This document shows, in pieces, positions 1 to 5,817 of a stretch of DNA of 5,817 bases; within the stretch, counting starts at the first letter, position 1; each line of letters starts with the position of its first letter. A program made the translations under genes and the position numbers. Under the pieces are notes generated by a model that searched no databases, had not been told where the DNA came from, and saw only the letters and a list, made by a program, of their open reading frames with translations. The DNA comes from Bacteroidales bacterium (GTDB lineage Bacteria > Bacteroidota > Bacteroidia > Bacteroidales > UBA7960), in the NCBI GenBank assembly GCA_007130545.1, contig SLSG01000329.1, positions 1 to 5,817 on the forward strand, read 5' to 3'.

Positions 1-1772
1 CAGGTATACAGCTCCGTGCAGCCACACTCCATACACCTCAGGGTCTCCTTCATGGCGGCATCCGGCTCGTACCCCAGCTCGACTTCGTTGAAGTTGTCAC
101 GGGTTTCCGGTTCCATGGTAGGCATTTCCTCTCTTTCCTGTGAGGCGAAATGGGTTTCATAATCCGATTTTACCTGTTCCCGGAAGTTGTCGCGCTTGCT
201 GAGGAACTCAGCCGGTGCCGGACTAAGCGTCAGCCCGTGCAGGAACTGATTGCAGCTGTGGGCAGCCTTCTTCCCCTGGGCGATGGCTTCGATAAGGGTG
301 GCCGGACCGGTGACCCCGTCTCCGCAGGCAAATACATCTTCAATGGAGGTCTGCAAAGTCTTTGGATCTGCTTCAATGTCGCCCCATTTGTTGATGGCGA
401 GTTCCTTGCCGGCATGGGCGTTTATGTCGTCAATGAAATTCACGTTGGTCTTTTGTCCAATGGCCGCCAGCACGATGTCGGCCTTCACCGTGAATTCCGA
501 TCCTTCGACCTTCACGGGGCGGCGCCTCCCGGAGGCGTCCGGCTCGCCCAGCTCCATGCGGTAACAGCAAATGGATTCCACGTTCCCTTCCGCGTTCTTA
601 TTGACCAGGGCTGGGGCCGTCAGGAATTTGTATTGGATGCCCTCGAGCTTGGATTCATGGATCTCAATCGGGTTGGCAGGCATTTCCTTCTCTGTGCGGC
701 GGTACAGCACCATCACCTCTTTGGCTCCGCATCGCTTGGCGGTGCGGCAGCAGTCCATCGCCGTATTTCCGCCGCCGATCACGGCCACCGTCTGGCCCGT
801 AAAATCGTATTTCTGCCCGGTCATTTCCATATTCCTCAGAAAATCAATCCCCGAAAAAATATTGCCGGCATCGTCGTTGGCGCAACCGATGCGGGTGCCG
901 TTCTGGGAGCCAATGGCCAGAATGACCGAGTCGAACTGCTTTTTCAGGTCTGCATAGCTGAGGTTGTCTCCCAGTTTTTTGTTGTAGTGGATCTTCGCGC
1001 CCAGTCCGGTGATCCCCTCCACTTCTTTCTCAATGATGTCGTTCGGCAGGCGGTAGGGGGGGATGCCGTACCGGAGCATGCCGCCGGCATGGGGACTGGC
1101 CTCAAAGATCTCTGCATGGTGGCCCTCGATGGCCAGGTAGTAGGCAGCCGTCAGTCCGCCAGGCCCCGCCCCGATGATGGCCACTTTCTTCCCGGTAGGG
1201 GCTTTGGTCTGTGGCATGAAGCGCTCCGGCGACTCCAGGTCAATGTCGGATGTGTAACGTTTAAGGTAGTCGATGCCCACCCCGATGCCTTCCACCAAAT
1301 TCCTTCTGCAGGCCAGTTCGCAGGGACGTACACAGACCCTCCCGCATATGGCCGGCAATGGGTTGGTCTGCTTGATCAGCTCGACGGCCTCGCGATGCAT
1401 GCCGCGGTTGATCATCGCGATATATCCCTGCACATCCACGCCGGCCGGGCAGGTCTCCCTGCAGGGTGCGGTGCAGTCGGCGTAATGGTTGCTGGCAAGC
1501 AGCTCCAGCGCAAATTTGCGGGACCTTTTGACCCGGTCGTTCTCTGTCTCAATCCGCATGCCCTCAGCGATCTTCGTGGAGCAGGCAGGCTGCAATCCGC
1601 GCATGCCTTCCACCTGGACCACACATACATAGCAGGAGGAGAAGGGCTCCAGCCTTTCGTCATTGCAAAGGGTGGGAATCTCAATGTCCTGCCGCCGGGC
1701 CAGTTCCAGTATGGTCTCTCCCTTGTATCCGACAATAATCTTGCCGTTCAGTATGATATTCAGTTTACTCAT
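1..1772 (-). CDS. NfnB/GltD-like FAD-NAD(P)H oxidoreductase with N-terminal NuoG-type [2Fe-2S] domain (StnC-like), 3' end cut by window
   Basis: Partial gene: 590 codons read without interruption from ATG at 1772 and run off the window. Residues 1-75 form a NuoG/HydA-type [2Fe-2S] domain with Cys36, 47, 50 and 64. Residues about 95-160 are the Fer4_20 domain of GltD, NfnB and dihydropyrimidine dehydrogenase, with Cys100, 104, 108, 143, 147, 151 and 155, likely holding two [4Fe-4S] clusters. The FAD Rossmann motif GAGPGG is at 201-206 with Glu224 closing the next strand. The NAD(P) site has GGGNTA at 333-338 and YRR at 357-359, an arginine pair that favours NADPH in this family. FACGDG at 481-486 is the closing FAD motif. 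CMECGC at 580-585 starts another Cys-rich region at the window edge. The start lies 11 nt after the nuoF-like stop, so the two are co-transcribed. Inferred role: cytoplasmic NADPH-linked, possibly bifurcating, subunit of a transhydrogenase with the two preceding gene products. No H-cluster motif is visible. The domain call is firm; the complex assignment is inference. Confidence 0.88.
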   Translation of the reverse strand, partial: MSKLNIILNGKIIVGYKGETILELARRQDIEIPTLCNDERLEPFSSCYVCVVQVEGMRGLQPACSTKIAEGMRIETENDRVKRSRKFALELLASNHYADCTAPCRETCPAGVDVQGYIAMINRGMHREAVELIKQTNPLPAICGRVCVRPCELACRRNLVEGIGVGIDYLKRYTSDIDLESPERFMPQTKAPTGKKVAIIGAGPGGLTAAYYLAIEGHHAEIFEASPHAGGMLRYGIPPYRLPNDIIEKEVEGITGLGAKIHYNKKLGDNLSYADLKKQFDSVILAIGSQNGTRIGCANDDAGNIFSGIDFLRNMEMTGQKYDFTGQTVAVIGGGNTAMDCCRTAKRCGAKEVMVLYRRTEKEMPANPIEIHESKLEGIQYKFLTAPALVNKNAEGNVESICCYRMELGEPDASGRRRPVKVEGSEFTVKADIVLAAIGQKTNVNFIDDINAHAGKELAINKWGDIEADPKTLQTSIEDVFACGDGVTGPATLIEAIAQGKKAAHSCNQFLHGLTLSPAPAEFLSKRDNFREQVKSDYETHFASQEREEMPTMEPETRDNFNEVELGYEPDAAMKETLRCMECGCTELYT

Positions 1773-1783
1773 CTGCTTGTATT

Positions 1784-3607
1784 TTAGCTTACAACAATGG
1801 CTTCAAACTTGCACCTGGTGTAACACACACCGCATTGGATGCAGACGTCCTGCAAAACAAAATGCTTCTCCCGCTTGCCGCCTTCGATGGCATCTACCGG
1901 GCAGCCCTTCGTGCAGGCCATGCAACCCGTACAGTTCTCCTGGTTCACCGTATAGGTCAGCAGTTTCTTGCAGCTCAGGGCCGGGCACTTCCTGTCGCGG
2001 ATATGGGCCTCGTATTCGTCACGGAAGTACTTGATTGTGGTCAGTACCGGGTTGGGGGCGGTCTGTCCGAGTCCGCAAAGCGAACTGTCCTTTATGGTCT
2101 CTGCCAGGTTTTCAAGCATTTCGATGTCGCCATCCCTGCCTTCCCCCTCGGTAATGCGCGTCAGGATCTCCAGCATGCGCTTGGTGCCGATCCGGCAGAA
2201 GGTGCATTTCCCGCAGCTTTCCTTCTGGGTGAAATCCAGGAAAAAGCGGGCGATATCGACCACACAGGTGGTCTCGTCCATCACCACCATCCCTCCGGAG
2301 CCCATGATGGCCCCGGTGGCATTCACAGAGTCATAGTCCACCTGCGTATGGGAGAGATGCTCGGGAATGCAGCCACCGGATGGTCCGCCGAGCTGCACGG
2401 CCTTGAATTTCTTATTGCCGGTGATCCCCCCGCCCAGCTTGTAGATGATGTCCTTGATGGTGATGCCCATGGGTACCTCCACGAGTCCGCCACGCCGGAT
2501 CTTCCCGGTCAGTGCGAACACCTTGGTGCCCTTGCTTTTTTCGGTACCATACTGTGCATAAGCCTGGGGTCCGTTCAGGATAATCCAGGGAATGTTCACA
2601 AAGGTTTCCACATTGTTGATGTTGGTGGGGCTTTTCCACAGGCCGGATTCTGCCGGGAAAGGAGGTCGCCGCCTGGGCATGCCACGTTGTCCCTCGATCG
2701 AGGCGATCAATGCGGTTTCCTCCCCGCAGACGAAGGCACCGGCCCCCTCCTTGATCTGCAGGTCGAAATCAAAACCCGGGATGCCGCAGCTGTCCTTCCC
2801 GAGGTAGCCCTTCTCCCTGGCCTGTCCGATGGCTATGTTCAGTCTTTTTATCGCCAGCGGGTATTCTGCCCGGCAATAGATATAACCCTCACTTGCTCCT
2901 ACGGCATAGCCGCAGATGATCATGCCCTCCAGCACCCCGTGGGGGTCGCCCTCCAGGATGGACCGGTCCATGAACGCCCCGGGGTCTCCCTCATCGGCAT
3001 TGCAAATGACATATTTTTTTGGTGCGTCATTGTTGCGGGCAAATCGCCACTTAAGCCCGGTGGAAAACCCACCGCCCCCGCGACCCCGCATGCCGGAGTC
3101 CATCACCGCCTGTATCACCGCATCGGGTTTCATGTGCTGTTCATAAATCTTCCGGATGGCACCATAGCCACCGCGGGCCTCGTATTCCTCGACCGATTCC
3201 GGATCGATATGTCCGCAATTGCGCAGTGCGACCTTGACCTGCCCGTCAAAGAAATCCTTGTCCTTGCCCGGCAGTTTGTCTGATTGCACGATCAGTTCCG
3301 GGATGGGGGAGAAGTTCTTGATGTGCTTTTCGATGATCTCATCGACTCTCTCGGCCTTGACCTCCCCGTAAAGATAGGTACCACTGTCGTCGATAATCTC
3401 TACCAGGGGTTCCCGGTAGCACATGCCGACGCAGCTGGTCTTTTTAAGTTTAAAGTCCAGCTTATCGGTCTCAAGTATGCGCAGGAATTCATTGTAGGTC
3501 TTGTTGGCTCCTGCCGCGATGCCACAACTTCCCAATCCGACGATCACAGTGAAACCGTTCTTTTGACCGTTTTTTGGGGTTTTAACAGGATGGTTTTGAT
3601 TGCTCAT
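1784..3607 (-). CDS. nuoF: NuoF/HydB-like NADH-binding FMN iron-sulfur subunit with C-terminal 2x[4Fe-4S] ferredoxin domain (StnB/HydB-like)
   Basis: Complete, 607 aa, much longer than complex I NuoF (about 430-450 aa) because it has an extra domain at each end, as in soluble HydB, HndC and StnB proteins. Residues about 18-95 are a thioredoxin-like [2Fe-2S] domain with only Cys28, 59 and 63 visible. The NADH/FMN core has GRGGGGF at 175-181, CNADEGDPGAF at 202-212 and CGEETAL at 294-300. The N3-type [4Fe-4S] cluster has Cys465, 468, 471 and 511. Two ferredoxin motifs follow: Cys559/562/565/569 and Cys589/592/595/599. Family role: oxidises or reduces NAD(H) at FMN and passes electrons along the iron-sulfur chain. 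It lies 81 nt after the nuoE-like gene and 11 nt before the flavoprotein gene. The start is supported by the N-terminal domain beginning soon after it. The symbol reflects homology only; no complex I genes are present. Bifurcating hydrogenase or transhydrogenase is the more likely setting. Confidence 0.93.
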   Translation of the reverse strand: MSNQNHPVKTPKNGQKNGFTVIVGLGSCGIAAGANKTYNEFLRILETDKLDFKLKKTSCVGMCYREPLVEIIDDSGTYLYGEVKAERVDEIIEKHIKNFSPIPELIVQSDKLPGKDKDFFDGQVKVALRNCGHIDPESVEEYEARGGYGAIRKIYEQHMKPDAVIQAVMDSGMRGRGGGGFSTGLKWRFARNNDAPKKYVICNADEGDPGAFMDRSILEGDPHGVLEGMIICGYAVGASEGYIYCRAEYPLAIKRLNIAIGQAREKGYLGKDSCGIPGFDFDLQIKEGAGAFVCGEETALIASIEGQRGMPRRRPPFPAESGLWKSPTNINNVETFVNIPWIILNGPQAYAQYGTEKSKGTKVFALTGKIRRGGLVEVPMGITIKDIIYKLGGGITGNKKFKAVQLGGPSGGCIPEHLSHTQVDYDSVNATGAIMGSGGMVVMDETTCVVDIARFFLDFTQKESCGKCTFCRIGTKRMLEILTRITEGEGRDGDIEMLENLAETIKDSSLCGLGQTAPNPVLTTIKYFRDEYEAHIRDRKCPALSCKKLLTYTVNQENCTGCMACTKGCPVDAIEGGKREKHFVLQDVCIQCGVCYTRCKFEAIVVS

Positions 3608-3688
3608 GTCTTATTGCCTGGTGGATAAGGGTAATGATGAAACTCCATTGTGTGCCTCTGACCGGCTTGATTGCCGGCCCTTGCGCGT
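3608..3688 (-). other. 81-nt spacer between the nuoE-like and nuoF-like genes, with a small hairpin
   Basis: No coding sequence of its own is visible. CCGGC (3662-3666) and GCCGG (3673-3677) can pair around a 6-nt loop. No T-run follows on the minus strand, so it is not an intrinsic terminator; it may simply be a short mRNA stem between two genes of the same operon. The spacing is wide compared with the 11 nt between the next two genes. Confidence 0.4.
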
Positions 3689-4216
3689 TCAGGTCTGGCT
3701 GCTTTCCGAGCGGCGGATTTCCTTGATGATCTTGACGGCTTCCCGTGGGGTGAGCTTGCCGTAGGTCTCGCTCCCGATCATCATGACCGGAGCCAGGGAA
3801 CAACACCCCAGGCAGGCCACGGTTTCCAGTGTAAAGAGTCCGTCTGCGGTGGTCTCCCCGTCCTTGATCGCCAGGTGGTCGAGCAGCTCATCGGTGATGG
3901 CCGAAACGCTCTGCACATGGCAGGCCGTGCCGTGGCACATTTTTACGATGTGCTTGCCGGCCGGGACCAGACGGAACTGCGCATAGAAAGTGGCCACCCC
4001 GTACATTTCATTCAGCTCCAGTCCGGTTTCCCTATGCAGCTTTGCAAAGGCTTCATTCGGAATGAAGCCATACAGGTCCTGCGTCCCCTGCAGCAGGGGG
4101 ATCAGTTTGCCGGGCTTGTGTTTCAGCTTACTGATCAGCGGGTCCATCAGCGAGAGGTCAACCGCCACTACGGGTCCGGCTGCTGTGACTTCGGGAGCTA
4201 TTCGTTTGATTCGCAT
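3689..4216 (-). CDS. nuoE: NuoE/HydC-like thioredoxin-fold [2Fe-2S] subunit (StnA/HydC-like)
   Basis: Complete, 175 aa, close to the usual NuoE/HydC length. Residues about 25-80 form the helical N-terminal part (LIPLLQGTQDLYGFIP at 38-53; GVATFYAQF at 73-81 is the family signature). The thioredoxin-like C-terminal half carries the four [2Fe-2S] ligands as CHGTAC (Cys94, 99) and CLGCC (Cys135, 139). In this family the cluster sits beside the FMN of the NuoF partner and acts as an electron side-store rather than as a catalytic site. It is the first gene of the three-gene redox operon, following an AT-rich control region. ATG at 4216 is the only reasonable start: the next Met (residue 24) would remove little conserved sequence but is less natural. 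No clear Shine-Dalgarno sequence precedes it, as is common in Bacteroidota. Family assignment is firm; which complex it serves (Stn-type transhydrogenase or hydrogenase/formate dehydrogenase) is inferred from neighbours. Confidence 0.93.
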   Translation of the reverse strand: MRIKRIAPEVTAAGPVVAVDLSLMDPLISKLKHKPGKLIPLLQGTQDLYGFIPNEAFAKLHRETGLELNEMYGVATFYAQFRLVPAGKHIVKMCHGTACHVQSVSAITDELLDHLAIKDGETTADGLFTLETVACLGCCSLAPVMMIGSETYGKLTPREAVKIIKEIRRSESSQT

Positions 4217-4219
4217 GGG

Positions 4220-4231
4220 GTAAATATTTAC
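4220..4231. promoter_or_regulatory. Perfect 12-bp palindrome, candidate operator
   Basis: GTAAATATTTAC reads the same on both strands and ends 3 nt before the ATG of the nuoE-like gene. Its place between the possible promoter and the start codon suits a repressor site. The inner TAAATATTTA resembles the centre of sites for the NADH-sensing repressor Rex, but the outer TTGT/ACAA parts are missing, so the regulator cannot be named. AT-rich spacers produce short palindromes by chance. Confidence 0.3.
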
Positions 4232-4255
4232 TGGTATTTTGATTCTGCGGGGGAA

Positions 4256-4283
4256 ATTATATAAAAAATACCGGGTCCGTGAA
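4256..4283 (-). promoter_or_regulatory. Possible promoter of the nuoE-like/nuoF-like/flavoprotein operon
   Basis: On the minus strand TTCACG (4283-4278) is followed after 16 nt by a perfect TATAAT (4261-4256), about 40 nt before the ATG at 4216. An A/T-rich stretch with an A-tract palindrome (4291-4306) lies just upstream and could act like an UP element. If the organism is Bacteroidota, its main sigma factor would prefer a TTTG / TAnnTTTG pattern, which I did not find cleanly here, so this is weak. A promoter somewhere in 4340-4217 is nevertheless expected because the gdhA terminator precedes it. Confidence 0.27.
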
Positions 4284-4340
4284 GATATTTAAAAAAATAT
4301 TTTTTTTATCCGGTGCTTGGAAATATCGATTATTTTTTAT

Positions 4341-4373
4341 AAAAAAACCGGCAGAGGGTTCCTGCCGGTTTTT
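4341..4373 (-). terminator. Intrinsic terminator of gdhA
   Basis: A perfect 12-bp inverted repeat, AAAAACCGGCAG (4343-4354) and CTGCCGGTTTTT (4362-4373), encloses a 7-nt loop. Read on the minus strand, the GC-rich stem is followed by a run of seven T (4347-4341), the classic intrinsic terminator form. It lies 62 nt after the gdhA stop codon and before the nuoE-like gene, so it should separate the two transcription units. The A/T outer pairs would let it work on the plus strand too, but there is no plus-strand gene for it to serve. Confidence 0.9.
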
Positions 4374-4435
4374 GGTTCAAATGATTGAAAATGGTCTCAT
4401 TGCAATTTAAGCAGGTTTAAGGCCTGTCTGTTGGA

Positions 4436-5773
4436 TTAAATAACGCCCTGGTCGATCATCGCGTCGGCCACCTTGATGAAGCCGGCAATGTTGGAGCCTT
4501 TCACGTAGTTGACGAAGCCGTCTTCTTCCTTGCCGTGCTTTACGCAGGCTTCGTGAATACTCTTCATGATGGTGTGAAGTTTTTGCTCGACTTCCTCGGC
4601 TGTCCAGTTCAGTTTCATTGCATTCTGGGTCTGTTCCAGTCCGCTGGTAGCCACACCGCCTGCGTTGGATGCCTTACCGGGTCCGTAAAGAATCTTATGT
4701 TCCAGGAAGAGTTCCATTGCTTCCGGGGTGCAGGGCATATTGGCCCCTTCCGATACGCACAATACGCCATTATTCACCAGGTTTTGGGCATCTTCCAAAT
4801 TCAGCTCGTTCTGGATGGCGCAGGGCAGGGCCACGTCGCACTTGACCTCCCACGGGCGTTTCCCTTCGAAGAACTGGGCATTGGGGTATTCGTAGGTGTA
4901 AGGCTTGACGATGTCCTGGTTGGAAGCACGCAATTCAAGCAGGTAGTCGACCTTGTCTCCACTGATGCCGTCGGGATCGTACACATAGCCGTCGGGTCCG
5001 CTGATGGTCACCACGCGTGCCCCAAGCTGGTTGGCCTTGATGATGGAGCCCCAGGACACATTGCCGAAACCGGAAACAGTAACGATTTTGCCTTTCATGG
5101 ATTCACCACGGGTCTTCAGCATCTCCTCTGCGAAATAGACGTTGCCGAAGCCGGTGGCTTCCGGACGGATCAGGCTGCCGCCCCAGTTGCGTCCCTTGCC
5201 GGTGAATACGCCATGGTGCTCGCCAACCAGTTTTTTATACATACCGAACATATACCCAATTTCCCGTCCGCCTACGCCAATGTCTCCTGCAGGGATGTCC
5301 GTGTCGGGTCCGACATATTTATACAACTCGGCCATGAAAGCCTGGCAGAAACGCATGATCTCCGCGTTTGACTTCCCTTTGGGGTCAAAGTCACTGCCAC
5401 CTTTGGCACCGCCCATAGGCAGCGTGGTCAGGCTGTTCTTGAAAGTCTGTTCAAAACCCAGGAACTTCAGTCCGCCCAAAGTCACGCTGGGGTGGAAGCG
5501 GATTCCGCCTTTGTAGGGTCCGATTGCATTGTTGAACTGCACGCGGTACCCACGGTTCACGTGCACCTTGCCCTTGTCGTCCATCCACTGCACCTTGAAG
5601 GAGATGACCCGGTCTGGCTCCACAATCCGGTCGATGATGTTGGCGGCTTCATACTTGGGGTTTTCCCTTACCACATCGATAATCGTTTCCAGTACTTCTT
5701 TGACTGCTTGCAAAAACTCAGGCTGGCCCGGATTTTTTTTCTCCAGGTCTGACATTATGTTTTCTAAATTCAT
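4436..5773 (-). CDS. gdhA: Hexameric glutamate dehydrogenase (class I, about 50 kDa)
   Basis: Complete, 445 aa, the normal length for small hexameric bacterial GDH (E. coli and Clostridium symbiosum types). It catalyses 2-oxoglutarate + NH4+ + NAD(P)H to glutamate, reversibly, in the cytoplasm. Substrate-domain motifs: PYKGGIRFHP at 86-95 with Lys88, Lys112 in EQTFKN, and PMGGAKGG at 119-126 with the catalytic-region Lys124. PAGDIGVGGRE at 161-171 carries the catalytic Asp164. The Rossmann domain has GFGNV at 235-239; Ser377 in NAGGVATSG matches the conserved glutamate-binding serine. Coenzyme choice is uncertain: annotation by length would say NADP, but Phe236, Pro260 and Asp261 match the NAD-specific C. 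symbiosum enzyme. The start at 5773 is 7 nt-scale ambiguous with Met7, and no Shine-Dalgarno sequence decides between them. A strong terminator follows, so it is probably a monocistronic unit upstream of, and separate from, the redox operon. Confidence 0.97.
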   Translation of the reverse strand: MNLENIMSDLEKKNPGQPEFLQAVKEVLETIIDVVRENPKYEAANIIDRIVEPDRVISFKVQWMDDKGKVHVNRGYRVQFNNAIGPYKGGIRFHPSVTLGGLKFLGFEQTFKNSLTTLPMGGAKGGSDFDPKGKSNAEIMRFCQAFMAELYKYVGPDTDIPAGDIGVGGREIGYMFGMYKKLVGEHHGVFTGKGRNWGGSLIRPEATGFGNVYFAEEMLKTRGESMKGKIVTVSGFGNVSWGSIIKANQLGARVVTISGPDGYVYDPDGISGDKVDYLLELRASNQDIVKPYTYEYPNAQFFEGKRPWEVKCDVALPCAIQNELNLEDAQNLVNNGVLCVSEGANMPCTPEAMELFLEHKILYGPGKASNAGGVATSGLEQTQNAMKLNWTAEEVEQKLHTIMKSIHEACVKHGKEEDGFVNYVKGSNIAGFIKVADAMIDQGVI

Positions 5774-5817
5774 AATAGGGTGATTTTAAGAAATTTGTAA
5801 TAGATGGAAATTGAGTA

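Noticed and set aside
1..1772. Glutamate synthase small subunit (gltD)
   Set aside because: The core is GltD-like and gdhA is nearby, but the added NuoG-type [2Fe-2S] domain, the Cys-rich C-terminal extension and the partner NuoE/NuoF genes argue against glutamate synthase. No gltB is present in the window.
150..1787. 545-codon open frame on the plus strand
   Set aside because: It is the exact antisense register of the iron-sulfur flavoprotein gene, which has clear cluster, FAD and NAD(P) motifs. The antisense translation shows no recognisable domain and is open only because of codon avoidance.
1835..3283. 482-codon open frame on the plus strand
   Set aside because: Antisense register of the NuoF-like gene; no recognisable motifs in its translation, while the minus strand has the full NuoF signature.
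3662..3677. Terminator between the nuoE-like and nuoF-like genes
   Set aside because: The stem is only 5 bp and is not followed by a T-run on the minus strand.
1784..4216. Fragment of a respiratory complex I (nuo) operon
   Set aside because: The NuoF-like subunit has added N-terminal thioredoxin-like and C-terminal ferredoxin domains, and the next gene is an NfnB-like flavoprotein and not NuoG with a molybdopterin-fold domain. Soluble Hyd/Stn-type complexes fit better.
3671..4264. 197-codon open frame on the plus strand
   Set aside because: Antisense register of the NuoE-like gene; its extension past the gene into the AT-rich spacer is by chance.
4535..5371. 278-codon open frame on the plus strand
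   Set aside because: Antisense register of gdhA, whose minus-strand product is a complete glutamate dehydrogenase.
5774..5817. Promoter or Shine-Dalgarno sequence before gdhA
   Set aside because: The 44 nt before the start are AT-rich, but I found neither a convincing promoter pair nor a purine-rich ribosome binding site; the true promoter may lie beyond the window.

Overview
The window is about 5.8 kb of ordinary chromosomal DNA. All recognisable genes lie on the minus strand, so they read from the right end to the left. The likely source is an anaerobic or fermentative bacterium, probably of the Bacteroidota. The reasons are GC-rich coding sequence separated by very AT-rich spacers, no good Shine-Dalgarno sequence before any of the four starts, and the type of redox enzymes present. 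This assignment is an inference, because no taxonomic marker gene is present.

Layout, in transcription order: (1) a complete hexameric glutamate dehydrogenase gene (5773-4436), followed by an intrinsic terminator (4373-4341). (2) An AT-rich control region (about 4340-4217) with a possible promoter and a perfect 12-bp palindrome just before the next start. (3) A three-gene redox operon: a NuoE/HydC-like [2Fe-2S] subunit (4216-3689); a NuoF/HydB-like NADH-FMN subunit with a C-terminal 2x[4Fe-4S] ferredoxin domain (3607-1784); and a large iron-sulfur flavoprotein (1772 to beyond position 1). The last protein joins a NuoG-type [2Fe-2S] domain to an NfnB/GltD-like FAD-NADPH reductase and is cut by the window edge after 590 codons.

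The three-gene operon is the interesting part. A NuoE + NuoF diaphorase pair followed by an NfnB-like flavoprotein, rather than by complex I genes or (within view) an [FeFe] hydrogenase, matches the subunit plan of Stn-type (Sporomusa-type Nfn) transhydrogenases. These are soluble flavin-based electron-bifurcating enzymes that couple NAD(H), NADP(H) and ferredoxin. A bifurcating hydrogenase or formate dehydrogenase complex with its catalytic gene further downstream remains possible. The neighbouring glutamate dehydrogenase assimilates or releases ammonium using the same pyridine nucleotide pools, so the window may hold a small nitrogen and redox-balancing locus. The terminator suggests that the two units are transcribed separately. 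No RNA genes, mobile elements or CRISPR arrays were seen.
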